DNA from: Heliopora coerulea
Lineage: Eukaryota; Cnidaria; Anthozoa; Scleralcyonacea; Helioporidae
DNA: 64,000 bases
Assembly: GCA_030142905.1 (NCBI GenBank)
Contig: JASJOG010000161.1
Span: 496,001 to 560,000 of the forward strand
Direction of reading: 5' to 3'
Shown: piece by piece, positions 1 through 10,612 of the stretch
Numbering within the stretch: the stretch's first letter is position 1
How the letters are laid out: the number at the start of each line of letters is the position of its first letter
Position numbers and translations under genes: made by a program
The notes under the pieces: generated by a model
What the model was told of the DNA's origin: nothing
The model's input: the letters and a program-made list of their open reading frames with translations, nothing else
Databases searched by the model: none

Positions 1-2160
1 TGCAACTTCAGAATTTTTTGATCATTTTGAAAAACGAATTAAATTGACAATGAAAATAAAGAAATGTATATCTTAGGTGATCTAAATTGCAACTTGTTAG
101 AAGAGACAATGCTTTCCAATATGCCAACAAACAAACTAAATTCATTATATGAATTGTAGCAATTAACGCAGTCTATCACGGAACCAACTGGGATTACAAT
201 GACAACATCTAGCCTTATTGACCATGTAGTTACTAATACACCTGAAAAAAATTTTGCACTCTTGTGTTGTGCACAGTGGAATCAGTGACCATTGTTTAGT
301 ATATACAATTAGAAAAATTCGAGTTTTTCAAAAGGCTGAAGATCCTGTTGAAATAAGAAATATGAAAAACTTTAATGAGAAGAAGTTTGTGAATCAACTT
401 CTTACTCAACACTGGGAATACATATACTATTTTGGTGAAAATTCAAATACTATGTGGGAAATATGGAAAGAACTATCTCTAGAAGTTCTGAATAAATATG
501 CTCCATTACAACACAAAAAAACTAGGTCTAGTAAAGTGCCTTGGATTATACAAACAAAATTAAAGGTCTCATAAGTACAAGAGACAAACTAAAAAGAAAA
601 GCAATTATCACCAAATTAATAACTGATTGGTTAAACTACAAAAAAAAAATCAGAAATCAAGTAAACATTAAACTGAGAAATGCTAAAGCAACTTATTATT
701 CCACAAAAATTGTTGGTCAAAAATGTAATCCAAAGAAAGCATGGCAGTGAATTAACAACTTGCTGGGAAAACAAAACAAACACTCAAAAATAAATGAACT
801 GAAAATAGAAGAAAATACTTTAAACAATCCAAAAGACTTTGCGGAGGGCTTTAATAACTATCTTAGAAATATCGGCCCGGATCTAGCAAGTCAAATTCAC
901 ACATCAAGCTGTAATTTTGAAACATATGTCAAAAAAGCTGCATCAGAATTTGCTGCAATTCAGCCTACAACAGTTAATAGTGTGTATTAGTTGCTGAGTG
1001 GATTATCTAACAACAAAGGCACTGGAATAGATAAAATATCATGTAAAATTATTAACATAACTACACCGGCCATAGTGGATTCTAAAAATGCATTTGATAC
1101 TGTCAACCATGACATTCTACTGAAAAAGATGAAACTTTATGGAATAAAGGGAGAAGCTCTCGACTTATCAAAATCATATCTTTCAAATCGACACCAAAAG
1201 TGTCAAATAGATAATTTTGTCTTATCTGAACTATTGCTTAAATGTGGTATACCGCAAGGTTCTATACTGGGACCATTGCTGTTCTTGTTGTATATCAACG
1301 AATTACCCGAGTGTCTTAAAAATACAAGTCCTCGGCTTTTCGCTGACGACACAAACCTGACAGTTTCTAATTACTCCATAACTGATATTGAGATTGCAGT
1401 AAATTCTGATCTACAAAACCTCAAGAACTGGTTAATGGCCAATAAACCTAGCTTAAATGTAGCCAAAACAGAATTTATGTTGATTGGCTCTCCTCAAATG
1501 ATAAAAAATATTTCAAATTCTCAACCAAATATTTTAATTGAGAACAAACCAATTCAACAAGTTAATAAATGCAAAACTCTAGGAACAACAATTGACCAGC
1601 GTCTATCCTGGAAGCCTAACACTGAAAATATTTGCCAAAAAATAACATCAGGATTGTCAGCACTACGTCGTGTCAAACCATTTGTTGTTAATAGAAATAC
1701 ACTTATCTCCATTTACAATGCCATCGTACGTCCCTACTTTGATTATTGTTCTGAAGTTTGGGATGTATTTGGTGATACGCAATCTAAACGACTACAAAAG
1801 CTCCAAAACAGAGCTGCTCGAATTATTACCAATATGAGCAATGATGTAGATCATTCTATTGCTTTATGTGCCTTGGGGTGGAAACCACTTGACATCATGA
1901 GAAAAAATGTGAAAGCAAAAATCATGAACAAAACTTTAAATGAAATAGCCCCCGAATCTCCCACAAACCTGTTCACGCATAAAAACAAGATAAATTATAA
2001 ACTTCCGAATATTTCAAGTGGTCTATGTCTGCCTCATCCTCGTGCCAATTACATGAAAAGTAGTTTATGCATGATGGTGCAAAGCTAAGGAACTCTACTC
2101 TAAAAAAAATTAGGGAGACCAAATCCCTGTCCGGCTTTCAAAAAAAAATTGCTGCTCACA
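1..2160 (+). pseudogene. CR1-like endonuclease-reverse transcriptase, broken
   Basis: The endonuclease is recognisable from GDLN (about 75-90), LIDHVVTN (about 215-240) and SDHCLVY (about 280-305). These are the conserved acidic and His motifs of APE-type LINE endonucleases, read in more than one frame. The RT continues from about 991 to 2088 with the motifs AFDTVNHDILL, GIPQGSILGPLLFLLYIN and the catalytic FADD at about 1335-1350. The conserved C-terminal RLQKLQNRAARIIT follows at about 1790. Text runs directly from IVDS to KNAFDTV near 1080, so roughly 100 residues of RT motifs 1-2 usually found there are missing: an internal deletion. A frameshift near 2070 moves the last codons (GAKL..., to about 2160) into another frame. 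Stops also occur near 156, 574, 750 and 990. The element cannot encode a working protein. Confidence 0.8.
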
Positions 2161-2367
2161 TTTTCTAATTATTTTACCTATTTAATACAAGTATCTCAAA
2201 TATTTTGTAAACAGCTATTCTACATTTTTTTTAAAAAATATGATCCGCTATAACTTCCCTGTACTTTTCTGCTTCTATAATTTTCTTCTTGCACGCCCCC
2301 TGTGGAAATTAGGTACGGTTAACAGGGACAACGTGGCTAAATAAAGTTTAAATAAAATAAAATAAAT
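1..2367 (+). mobile_element. CR1-type non-LTR retrotransposon (LINE), 5'-truncated by window edge
   Basis: Remnants of an apurinic-type endonuclease, a reverse transcriptase and a short A-rich 3' tail (AAATAAAATAAAATAAATG at about 2350-2369) follow each other on the plus strand. The order and the 3' tail fit the CR1/L2/Rex group of LINEs. The 5' end lies outside the window. An inverted-repeat element begins directly after the tail. Confidence 0.8.
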
Positions 2368-2368
2368 G

Positions 2369-3683
2369 TTTGCGACTACGATAAACGGACCTGCGCTTCT
2401 AAACATATTTAAACGATAAGTTTAATCCAAAAGAAAAACGTTCATCTAAACAAACATATCAACGTACGAGAGCGACACATAATGACATTCATTCATGTCG
2501 CGGTTGTCTAAACATCTGATGTGTGTTTTTCCGGTGAAGATATCTCATTTCACGAAGAAAAGCTGCATTTACAAATAGGAGATGCACATTTTCATATCAA
2601 AGTGTTATACGGGGAAACTGCATGTTTTCACGGAGAAGAAATTGTGGCCCTTGCCGGCCACCGTAGAAATCTTTCACGAGAGTAACCACGTTTGTCCCTC
2701 CCCTGTCAATGTGAAGGCTCGAGTTTCGGCTACCATAAAGATATTTGGACACGATAAAACACACCGTAAATTTAAAACGATGTAAATCTCTTGTCACTTA
2801 ACTAACGTAAAGGAATAGATAACAAAGATGTACACTGGCATAGGTTATAAGACCACAAAGTTGGATCTGGTACATATAATTCTGACGGCCATATATGAAA
2901 TAACACGAAGAGTGAAAGTCAGCAAGCGAACCAAAATTCAACAGTGTTTGAGACAGAAATGGTTCGTTCTTTCAAATTTGGGTTCGATAATTGTATGCTG
3001 ACATGTATTTGAAACGAGAATAAACTACAAAGTATGAAAGTAAAAAGCGCGTGGAAAATCTGTTGATGAATTACGATAAGGGCTGTTTGTAGTCAACGAA
3101 ACCGCATCTAGTTAATCGCACAGTAGGAAAGTTTAAAGGCAATTCAAACCATTTAAACCCAACAAAACACAATTTGCACATCTTCAGACAGTGAGTCTAC
3201 CATATTGCCTCACCAACAGTAATCTTTGTAATATTCCTTTGAGTTAGTTAATTGACAAAAGATCTATATGATGTTCAATTTACAATGCTCTGTACTATCG
3301 TTTCCAAATATTTTCATCGTAGCCGAAACTCGGGCCTTTACATTGACGGGGGAGGGACAAACGTGATGATTCTCGTGAAAGTTTTCTAAGGGTTAAGGTA
3401 AGGTAAGGGCCACCACCACTTCTCCGTGCAAACATGCAATTTTCCCATATAACACTTTGATATGAAAATGTGCATCTCCTGATTATAAACGCAGCATTTC
3501 TTCGTGATGTGAGATATCTTCACCGGAAAAACACACATCAGATGTTTAGGCAGCGACATGAATGAATGTCTTTATGTGTTGCTCTCGTGCGTTGATATGT
3601 TTGTTTAGATATGTTTGTTTTTTGAATTAAACTTATCGTTTAAATATGTTTAGAAGCGCAGGTACGTTTATCGTAGTCGCAAA
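2369..3683. mobile_element. Non-autonomous element with long terminal inverted repeats
   Basis: The left arm (2369-2757, starting TTTGCGACTACGATAAACG) is an inverted copy of the right arm (3295-3683, ending CGTAGTCGCAAA). There are scattered substitutions and small indels over about 390 bp. Short ORFs inside each arm (for example around 2582-2797) exist on both strands and mirror each other, so they are repeat artefacts. The central loop (about 2758-3294) shows no coding content. The structure fits a foldback-type or long-TIR MITE. No superfamily can be assigned because target duplications are not clear. Confidence 0.7.
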
Positions 3684-3690
3684 TATGTGT

Positions 3691-3769
3691 ATTTGTAGTA
3701 AATAAGCTCAATACATAACACGTATATACGGTATATACGTGTTATGTATTGAGCTTATTTACTACAAAT
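3691..3769. repeat. Near-perfect 79-bp palindrome
   Basis: Two 39-bp arms (3691-3729 and 3731-3769) are exact reverse complements around a single G at 3730. The arms run ATTTGTAGTAAATAAGCTCA... toward a centre of alternating TATATAC. Such a sequence can extrude a cruciform. It lies between the long-inverted-repeat element and a Penelope-like fragment. Confidence 0.9.
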
Positions 3770-3779
3770 GAGAAACTTT

Positions 3780-4510
3780 TTTTGTCCAACGTAACTATCC
3801 CACCTCTCTTTTGGGCACTGTCCTTTCTAAGACCTCCCAAATCTCCCGATCTGAGACTCTTAGAGACCATGTGTCCAATGTCACCATCAATAACAAAATT
3901 CCCCTCGTTCTTATCATCCTTTTAATTTCAAAGTCAGAGATGTCATTAGGAAGAATTATCATTTCCTGAAAAACGACCCTGAAACATCTTCCATTTTCTC
4001 CAGTAACTCCCTAGTCTCTTTTCGACACAGGGCAAAATATCCGTGAAACCCTAGTCCATAGCTCCCTACCACAGCATTCGTCGTCACATAACGGCACGTT
4101 CCCTTGTGGTGTAGGTCAATGTAAAACTTGTAACTTCATAGATTCTTCCACCACTCTTCTGGCACCTAAATATAAGTATCATATCAAGCATCATTTCACG
4201 TGCACCTCCTTGCACCTCATCTAATGCATCTCATACAGTAGATGTGGCATGCTTTACATTGGAGAAACTGGAAGACTTTTGAGGACAAGGTTTGGTGAGC
4301 ACCGCCGCGCTGCCATTGGTGGCGATGCTAACCAGCCTGTTGCCAGACATTTCAATGTTGGTAATCACAGTGTTTTCAGATATGAAAATTCGAACCCTCT
4401 GTCCCATTTCTGGTAGCAATAATAGCCGCAAAAGACATGAAATGCGTCTCATTTCCAAACTCGGCACCGTCCACCGCCATGGTATTAATGAGCGTTTTTC
4501 TTATGTTTAA
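3780..4510 (+). pseudogene. Penelope-like element fragment 1: GIY-YIG endonuclease region
   Basis: Plus-strand reading gives the cysteine motif CGVGQCKTCNF (about 4100-4135). A GIY-YIG-type block follows: MLYIGETGRLLRTRFGEHRR at about 4251-4310, then ARHFNVGNH. In Penelope-like elements this endonuclease follows the RT. Here the RT is missing and the preceding 300 bases only show degraded text in mixed frames. The C-terminal part (about 4370-4510) is open but frameshifted from the YIGETGR block. It is followed by a hammerhead-like motif at 4764 and a TA microsatellite, the usual order at a PLE end in this window. Confidence 0.7.
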
Positions 4511-4763
4511 GTCTATTTGTCTAGGCCCGATGTTAGTTTATTGTATCTGTATTACCACCTTTTCCATTTTGTTCTTGTTTATCCGCATATTATGCAATTA
4601 TAACCTAGTTTCCTCCTTAATATATTCTGTTAGGTGATTTATATTTTTTGTTAATACTTTGTTTTTACCAAATCCATCTTATTGGTCTATTTTTTATCAC
4701 GTGATCGCTTTTGTATTCAACAATATAAAAGCTCATGTTGTTTTCCCGACCCACTCTACTAAT

Positions 4764-4800
4764 TTCCCGACGAAGGGCCTTCGCTCGAAACGTCGAAGTT
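4764..4800 (+). ncRNA. Degenerate hammerhead ribozyme motif (PLE-associated)
   Basis: The order CCGACGA - GGGC/GCTC stem - GAAA - CGTC matches the hammerhead core (CUGANGA, helix II, GAAA, GUC), with U changed to C in the first box. Helix III would be minimal, as described for hammerheads of Penelope-like elements. It lies about 250 bp after a PLE endonuclease fragment on the same strand. Confidence 0.45.
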
Positions 4801-4885
4801 TCTTTTCGTATATTTCAGGTAGTTGCTTCACCCAAAGTTATCGCATCCTGTTGTTCTTGACTACCTACACTGGTAACCATTGCTC

Positions 4886-5377
<492 letters not shown>

Positions 5378-7907
5378 CAGTGGGCGCCGCTTAATAAATC
5401 CGCCCCGGGAAAACGCGGTTTGGATTTATTAACCGGCTGGATTTATTATGCGGAATCGTACTTCAGCTGCTTACTATGCAAATTTAGTCTGTTGCTAAGT
5501 AACAAATTTGCATGTCAAAGCGACTTGCCAAAGCTGCGATACAAAATGTTCCATGCCCGGAGTTCAGTGATCCGCTACGCAAACCGAGACGCACAACGGA
5601 CACTTTCGTAGTTTGTTAAACCAGCATACTTGTGGCTGTTAAAAGGGCACATTTTCGAGGCTTTTCCGAGTACACTGTACTTAAAATATGCAGGCACTCG
5701 CCCATAAACTAGGAGCACGTTACTGCAGACAACGCGGAAGTCGGAAACATCAAAGGGCTCAGCAGACAAAACAAAATTGGCAGTCAAACTACGCACTTTG
5801 CTGCATTTTGCTACAACGCGTAAAGTACGAAAACAATAAACGGCTGGACTGTCAATCAAACAGAACCTTTGTTTAGTCATGTAACCGTTAAATAACACTA
5901 AAATAAGGTTAAGGTTTGCTATACAGCTCGGTCAGCTTCTTCAAATGATTTGCTAAACTATGCCTACATAATTATGATCAGCTCAAAAGAATTTATCTAG
6001 GGTGGTTTGTTTGGGAGGGAAGGTTTTTCTTAAATGTTCTTTGATGGCATCGGACAGGCGGCGAAATTCGGGATGAACGAATCCAGAGAGCTGCAGTCCC
6101 CGGTCTAGTGTTGCAAGTGCAGCCCGCATATCTGTCACTGTTAGATCTGGTGCTTCCTCATCATCGCTTTCCTCATTATCATCATCATTTGTCGCTGTCT
6201 CGGTTGTTTGGACAATCTGGCTGACAAGCTGGTCTGTCATTTCATCTTCTGTAGTTTCTTGCGCGGTCTCACTTTCATCGTCTATCGTTACCCATTGCTG
6301 GAACATTTCAGCAGTGAGTCCGGGAGGCGGAAGAGGTAGTGGCTCCAATTCTGATTGTAGCTCTGGTAGCAGCTCGAGATCTTCAACAAAACGTCCCTTT
6401 TTCCAGCAGTTTCGAACTGTTTCCTCTGTAACTTTTGTCCATGCAACGTCCAGCATGTTCATCGTGTCCAACAGCGAGACTTTTTTCACCACTTCGTTGG
6501 CAGCGAGTTCTTCCTCGCTGTCATCGATAGTGTCAATGATATTCTGCCGAAGCTGGTGACGAAAGTGGACTTTCAGAGTCCGAATTACTCCCATGTCACA
6601 TGGTTGGAGCACTGACGTAGTGTTCGGCGGTAGAAACTCAATTGTGATGCTTTTCAGTCCGGTGACTTCAGTGTGAGCCGAACAATTATCAACCAGCAAG
6701 AAGATTTTCCGCTTTTCACAATGAAACTTCCGATCCATTTTACGAATCCATCGTTCCCAGATGTCAATTGTCATCCAGGCATTGAAAGAAAAGTCGTAAT
6801 TCAAAGGTAGCTGTCCGATGTTTTTGAAACAACGTGGCTTTTTTGACTTTCCAATTAGCAACAATTCTTCCTTTTCGCCATCCATGTTACAGCAGACCAT
6901 CAGTGTTACCCTATCCTTCGCTGTCTTAAAACCTCTTTTACCCTTCTTCTCCTTCTCCGCGATGTACGTCGAGTTGGGTAAAGGACGGAAGTAAATTGCT
7001 GTTTCGTCAGCATTGTAGATGTCCCTCTTGTCATATTGCTGGAAGATTTCTCGCAGCCGACTTTGTCGAAAATCGTTTCCCGCAGTCACATCTGCTTCAG
7101 CCGCTTCTCCTTTCAAGGCAGTGAAGACAAGGCCATGTCGCTTCTTCCATCGACTAAACCACCCATCTGTGGCCCGAAACTGATCATGTCCAGCTTTTCG
7201 TGCTAGGTATTCCGCCTTTTGACACAAAATCGGGCTAGACACTGGCATATGTCTCCGATTACCAAATTCCCACCACTCGAACAAGGCTTTCTCTACATCC
7301 TCGTCTTTTCCCGCCCGCTTTCGCTTCATACCGCGTCGCTCTGGATTCTCTGCTCGGATAGCGCCTTCGTTTTTTAGGAGATTCTGAAGCTGCCCACGAG
7401 AAATTCCTAAAGCAATCGCAGCATTGCGCTGGCTAGTCTTTTCCATCGCATGAAAACCATCCAAAACGGCTATCTTCTCTTCCAGTGTAAGATCAGTCAG
7501 TTTCTTGCTGGTTGTTGCCATGTTCACAAATTTCAAGTGCGATAAACCGCCATGTAACTTCCGTAAAGTGCCGCACTCGATAAAATACACGTGGTAAAGT
7601 ACGTTAACACGTGAAGACGTCTACGCGAGCAATTATTAGGGGATTTCCCTACCGGGACTTCCGCCATTTCGGCGAGCTTTTATTTACGTTTTTACGCGTT
7701 ACGGGAGTTGCGAAGCTTGGAACATAGGCGCAGTTGCCGGTAGCACACGGACCCAACAGGCGCCAGTTGGATTTATTAAACGGCAGATGGATTTATTATC
7801 CGGCGGATTTTACTGTATAGTTTAATGTAAAAATTCCGTTCCACTCATTTTGGCCAGAATAAGCGGCTGGATTTTATAACCGCGGATTTATTAAGCGGCG
7901 CCCACTG
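5378..7907 (-). mobile_element. pogo/Tigger-family DNA transposon, apparently complete
   Basis: The element begins CAGTGGGCGCCGCTTAATAA (5378) and ends with its reverse complement TTATTAAGCGGCGCCCACTG (7907). It is flanked on both sides by TA, the Tc1/mariner-pogo target duplication. Subterminal copies of GGATTTATTA with flanking CCGG/GCGG recur near both ends (about 5420-5450 and 7765-7895) and may be transposase binding sites. It carries one intact transposase gene on the minus strand and sits inside a TA microsatellite that continues on both sides. Confidence 0.93.
5983..7521 (-). CDS. pogo/Tigger-type transposase (CENP-B HTH plus DDE domain)
   Basis: This transposase of about 512 residues cuts and pastes the surrounding element at TA sites. 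From the start chosen at MATTSKK, an N-terminal HTH (about residues 5-60, ending GISRGQLQNLLKN) is followed by a CENP-B/Tc5-type second HTH with WWEFGNRRHMPV and DGWFSRWKKRHGL (about 80-150). The DDE catalytic domain shows YNADET, LLVDNCSAH and PCDMGVIRTLK. A C-terminal acidic region (runs of D/E) precedes a final KQTTLDKFF. The frame also extends upstream to 7590. I prefer the inner Met because the known family N-terminus starts just before the HTH. There are no stops, and the TIRs and TA duplication are intact, so the copy is young and may be functional. Jerky/CENP-B-derived host genes are relatives, but the TIRs argue for a transposon. Confidence 0.92.
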   Translation of the reverse strand: MATTSKKLTDLTLEEKIAVLDGFHAMEKTSQRNAAIALGISRGQLQNLLKNEGAIRAENPERRGMKRKRAGKDEDVEKALFEWWEFGNRRHMPVSSPILCQKAEYLARKAGHDQFRATDGWFSRWKKRHGLVFTALKGEAAEADVTAGNDFRQSRLREIFQQYDKRDIYNADETAIYFRPLPNSTYIAEKEKKGKRGFKTAKDRVTLMVCCNMDGEKEELLLIGKSKKPRCFKNIGQLPLNYDFSFNAWMTIDIWERWIRKMDRKFHCEKRKIFLLVDNCSAHTEVTGLKSITIEFLPPNTTSVLQPCDMGVIRTLKVHFRHQLRQNIIDTIDDSEEELAANEVVKKVSLLDTMNMLDVAWTKVTEETVRNCWKKGRFVEDLELLPELQSELEPLPLPPPGLTAEMFQQWVTIDDESETAQETTEDEMTDQLVSQIVQTTETATNDDDNEESDDEEAPDLTVTDMRAALATLDRGLQLSGFVHPEFRRLSDAIKEHLRKTFPPKQTTLDKFF

Positions 7908-7913
7908 TATATA

Positions 7914-7974
<61 letters not shown>

Positions 7975-7987
7975 ATACATATATATA
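7908..7987. repeat. TA microsatellite
   Basis: This is the TA array continuing on the right side of the pogo transposon; with 4886-5377 it forms the split target. Confidence 0.95.
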
Positions 7988-8448
7988 AGTAGGAAATGAA
8001 CAGAAAACATTGTTCAGTGGTTGTATACAAGTTCACATCAATCAATTGTCCAAACAATCAAGTAAAGTTATCAGGTAAAACTACAAACTACAAAGGGCTC
8101 ATCAGTTGTCTAATAAGGCGACTATTTCCGGAATTTGAAGACAAAATAGTAATAGTACCTTGGCCCCCCAGCAGCAGTGATCAATTGCCACCTACCCATG
8201 GTGATTTATTATTTTACTTAATACATCGTCAGGTGTCATGCCAAATTTTTTGAAAACACCAGGATCGAATCACAGTACTAGATAACTTGTTTGAAACATT
8301 TAATTGCTACTGAGAGTTGCATGGAACTCTGAATAGCGATTAAATGTTTTAAACAAGTTGTCTAGGCTCTGTGACCTGATTTGTATATAGCTCTGGTATA
8401 TCCCTTGAGCACTCTTGCTGTTTGATGAAGTTCTCAACCATTTATTCA
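7988..8448. other. Non-coding spacer with a 31-nt-arm hairpin at 8278-8364
   Basis: No gene is seen. CTAGATAACTTGTTTGAAAC (8278 on) pairs with its near reverse complement ending GTTGTCTAG at 8364. The two arms are about 31 nt with a few mismatches and a 25-nt loop. The ORF at 7996-8253 has no recognisable protein features. Confidence 0.6.
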
Positions 8449-8450
8449 TT

Positions 8451-8481
<31 letters not shown>

Positions 8482-8500
8482 AACTTTAATAAAGTTAGAA

Positions 8501-8558
8501 GGGCGTTTGCTACTCGGAGTTTCAAGTGTCTACAACACGATCATCAGGCAACTGACAG
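8501..8558 (-). ncRNA. Hammerhead ribozyme motif, all core boxes present
   Basis: Read on the minus strand: TTGC (helix I), CTGATGA (complement of 8541-8547), CGTGT/ACAC helix II with loop TGTAG, GAAA (8520-8523), a short CTC/GAG helix III, GTA (8511-8513) as the cleavage triplet, then GCAA returning to helix I. This matches the type I hammerhead consensus (CUGANGA, GAAA, NUH). Hammerheads are known in terminal parts of Penelope-like elements, and this one lies just downstream of the PLE endonuclease. Cleavage activity is inferred, not shown. Confidence 0.7.
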
Positions 8559-8632
8559 ATTGCTTCTACTATTCATTTACATAATTTGGGTCAAATTGTC
8601 TAAAATTAACTGTGATGCTGTAGTGCCCGCAA

Positions 8633-8956
8633 TCAGTTGGCCAACGAACTATAATGTGTATGTCTGCATGAAGAGAATAGTTCAGATCTTTTGTTCAGCA
8701 AGTTTTTCTTGTTTGATTTCAGGATAAGCATTTTTTCTTCAAGGCAAAGATTGCATCTTCTTGAGCCGTATTTGTGTGAGCTTGCGTGCTTAACGATTGA
8801 CCATTTTATTTGGTATTCCCGGTTTTCCATCTTCAGTCGCCAAATGTATTTGGAAAGTTCTGTCTCGTTCGCGTACTGTGTGTTTCGGAAGGACTTCAGG
8901 TGGTTGCGGTAACGATGCTTGAAGTCGTTTGCTGTCATGCCGATGTAACTTTTCGT
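8633..8956 (-). pseudogene. PLE copy 2 GIY-YIG endonuclease part
   Basis: The frame contains SYIGMTANDFKHRYRNHLKSF, a GIY-YIG-type core, then ETELSKYIWRLK and a C-terminal CNLCLEEKMLILK motif seen in the other PLE copies here. It is the continuation of the RT gene at 8957-10232. A frameshift and stop near 8945-8960 separate the two. The endonuclease nicks target DNA for primed reverse transcription in this family. Confidence 0.8.
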
Positions 8957-10232
8957 TCATCTATTATGGGGGGTCTTTACTTCGGCTTTGTAGACAACGC
9001 TTTTTGCCAGGCATTTTCCCAAGGTTGGGCATTCGTTTTTGTGTCCGCAGTTGCACGAATTGTCGCTTTTGCTGTTGATACCGTTCACACGTGTGTTTGT
9101 GTTGTTGTTGGAGCTTGCGTTACTAACATTGTCGTTTGGGTTTGTGTCAGAATTTGGTCTGTCTGTGTCAGTGTTTGTGTTATTCTTATTGGTGCTTGCA
9201 CGGTGTCTATTTCGAAGAACGCGGTTGTTGTGTCCACGTATAACGTGTTTAAGGTTTTCCATACAGCTATAGCTTATTTTCACCGTGTTTCTGTTAAAAA
9301 GTTTGTGAAGTCTGTTAGTAGCCGGGAAGTGTTTGTCTATTAGACTAAGGAATTGTCTGCCGATGTTCGATTTAACGTTTTTGGTGTATGGGGGATTGTA
9401 CCAGATCACGTGTCTGTTTCTACTTCGTCTGTTGTTGGTTTGGTTTGCCGTGTTACTTCTGTCCGGGTATATGTCTTGGTCATGGGGAACGTTAGTTGAG
9501 GTGTATGTAAGCTGTACGTTAAAGTTGCTTTGTTTGAGAGCTTTCTCGTATAGTGGAGCAGCGGAGTCAAATGTTTCTTGGTCGCATGATAGCTTAGATA
9601 TTCTGTGGTTAATTGAGGCCGGTAGTTGTTTTATGATAGATGGAGGATGGTTAGAATGGCGGTGAATGTAAAGTGGGTCGTCGTTCGGTTTTCTGTATGG
9701 TTTGTGTTTGCCGTCGTTTAGGTTCAGGGTAACGTCGAGAAAGTTAACTATTTTTTGGTTCGTGTGCGTCGTGATTTGTAGCCCGAAGTCCTTAAAGATC
9801 CATATAAGGTCCTTTCTCGCCTTGTCCGCCAGGCGACCCGAGCACGTATTTAGGGCAGCAAGGCCATCATCTCTGTATAAGCCGATGTTCTTGCCAAATC
9901 GCTTTTCCAATGAGTTGAGGATGAACAGTCCGACGAACTCACATATCTCTGCGCCATCGAAGCTTCCCATGGTTACGTCGAAGTTGTTTGGGGTGTTTCG
10001 TTTTGTCCATGCTTTCCCGTTATTAAAAAGCAGTGATCTTCGTGCGTGTTTGATCGTTTTGACAAGTTCATCGGGGATGGTTGTGAATTTCGTGACCCAC
10101 GACAATGCGTTGTCGAGCAACTCTTCCGATATTGAGGGGTAAAAATCCACAATATCGAATAATAGAAATGTGTGCCTGTTTTTGTCCTTGATGTTTCTAA
10201 GCCAGGCGATAGTTTCGCCTGGTTTAGAAACA
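8957..10232 (-). pseudogene. PLE copy 2 reverse transcriptase, 5'-truncated
   Basis: The open part starts at FDIVDFYPSI (motif A, about 10130-10160) and includes FDVTMGSFDGAEICEFVGLF. The catalytic YRDDGLAAL is at about 9870 and FLDVTLNL follows. The tail has HVIWYNPPYTKNVKSNIGR and a Cys-rich linker (CNCGHKNECPTLGKC) before the endonuclease. This is the Penelope-like RT layout, with YRDD rather than the YADD of LINEs. About 25 codons upstream of 10150 are in another frame, and nothing of the finger domain remains beyond 10232. An Asn-rich stretch (about 9040-9230) is low complexity. The reading frame is otherwise open for 397 codons. Confidence 0.85.
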
Positions 10233-10399
10233 TCTCTTCATGCAGACATACACATTATAGTTCGCTGGCCAACTGATTGCAGGCACTACAGCATCACAGT
10301 TAATTTTAGACAATTTGACCCAAATTATGTAAATGAATAGTAGAAGCGATCTGTCAGTTGCCTGATGATCGTGTTGTAGACACGTGAAACAAACGCCCT
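10233..10399 (+). repeat. Inverted copy of PLE 2 terminal segment with broken hammerhead
   Basis: This is an inverted copy of 8501-8676. It contains TTGC-CTGATGA (10362-10368), a perfect CGTGT/ACACG helix II and GAAAC (10386-10390). The segment that forms helix III and the cleavage triplet in the other arm (about 10 nt) is deleted, so this ribozyme copy should be inactive. Confidence 0.75.
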
Positions 10400-10489
10400 T
10401 ATTAAAGTTATTTCGCTCTACCTACATGGTATCGAGCACTCTCAAACCAATCTTCAACTGTGTTTCTTGTATGATACACTTTTGCTTTT

Positions 10490-10497
10490 GCTTTATA

Positions 10498-10545
<48 letters not shown>

Positions 10546-10565
10546 GATATATATATATATGTATC

Positions 10566-10609
<44 letters not shown>
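10490..10609. repeat. TA microsatellite, target of the Tc1 insertion
   Basis: About 120 bp of TA repeats with a few interruptions, ending in the TA duplicated by the Tc1-like element. Confidence 0.95.

Positions 10610-10612
<3 letters not shown>

Larger units (their letters stand above)
8449..10489 (-). mobile_element. Penelope-like element copy 2 with inverted terminal segments
   Basis: The minus strand encodes RT thumb/palm and GIY-YIG endonuclease. The segment 8501-8676 (3' to the endonuclease in the element's sense) is repeated in inverted orientation at 10233-10399, at the point where the RT is truncated. Both outer edges touch TA microsatellites (8449-8478 and 10490 onward). Inverted flanks and association with microsatellites are typical of Penelope-like insertions. 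The RT lacks its finger region, so the copy is dead. Confidence 0.85.

Noticed and set aside
2582..2797. Overlapping ORFs on both strands near 2.6 kb
   Set aside because: They lie in an arm of the inverted-repeat element and have no protein features.
6314..6559. Plus-strand Ser-rich ORF inside the pogo element
   Set aside because: Antisense shadow of the transposase acidic/Pro-rich tail.
8810..10142. Long plus-strand ORFs over PLE copy 2
   Set aside because: Shadows of the minus-strand RT/endonuclease frame.
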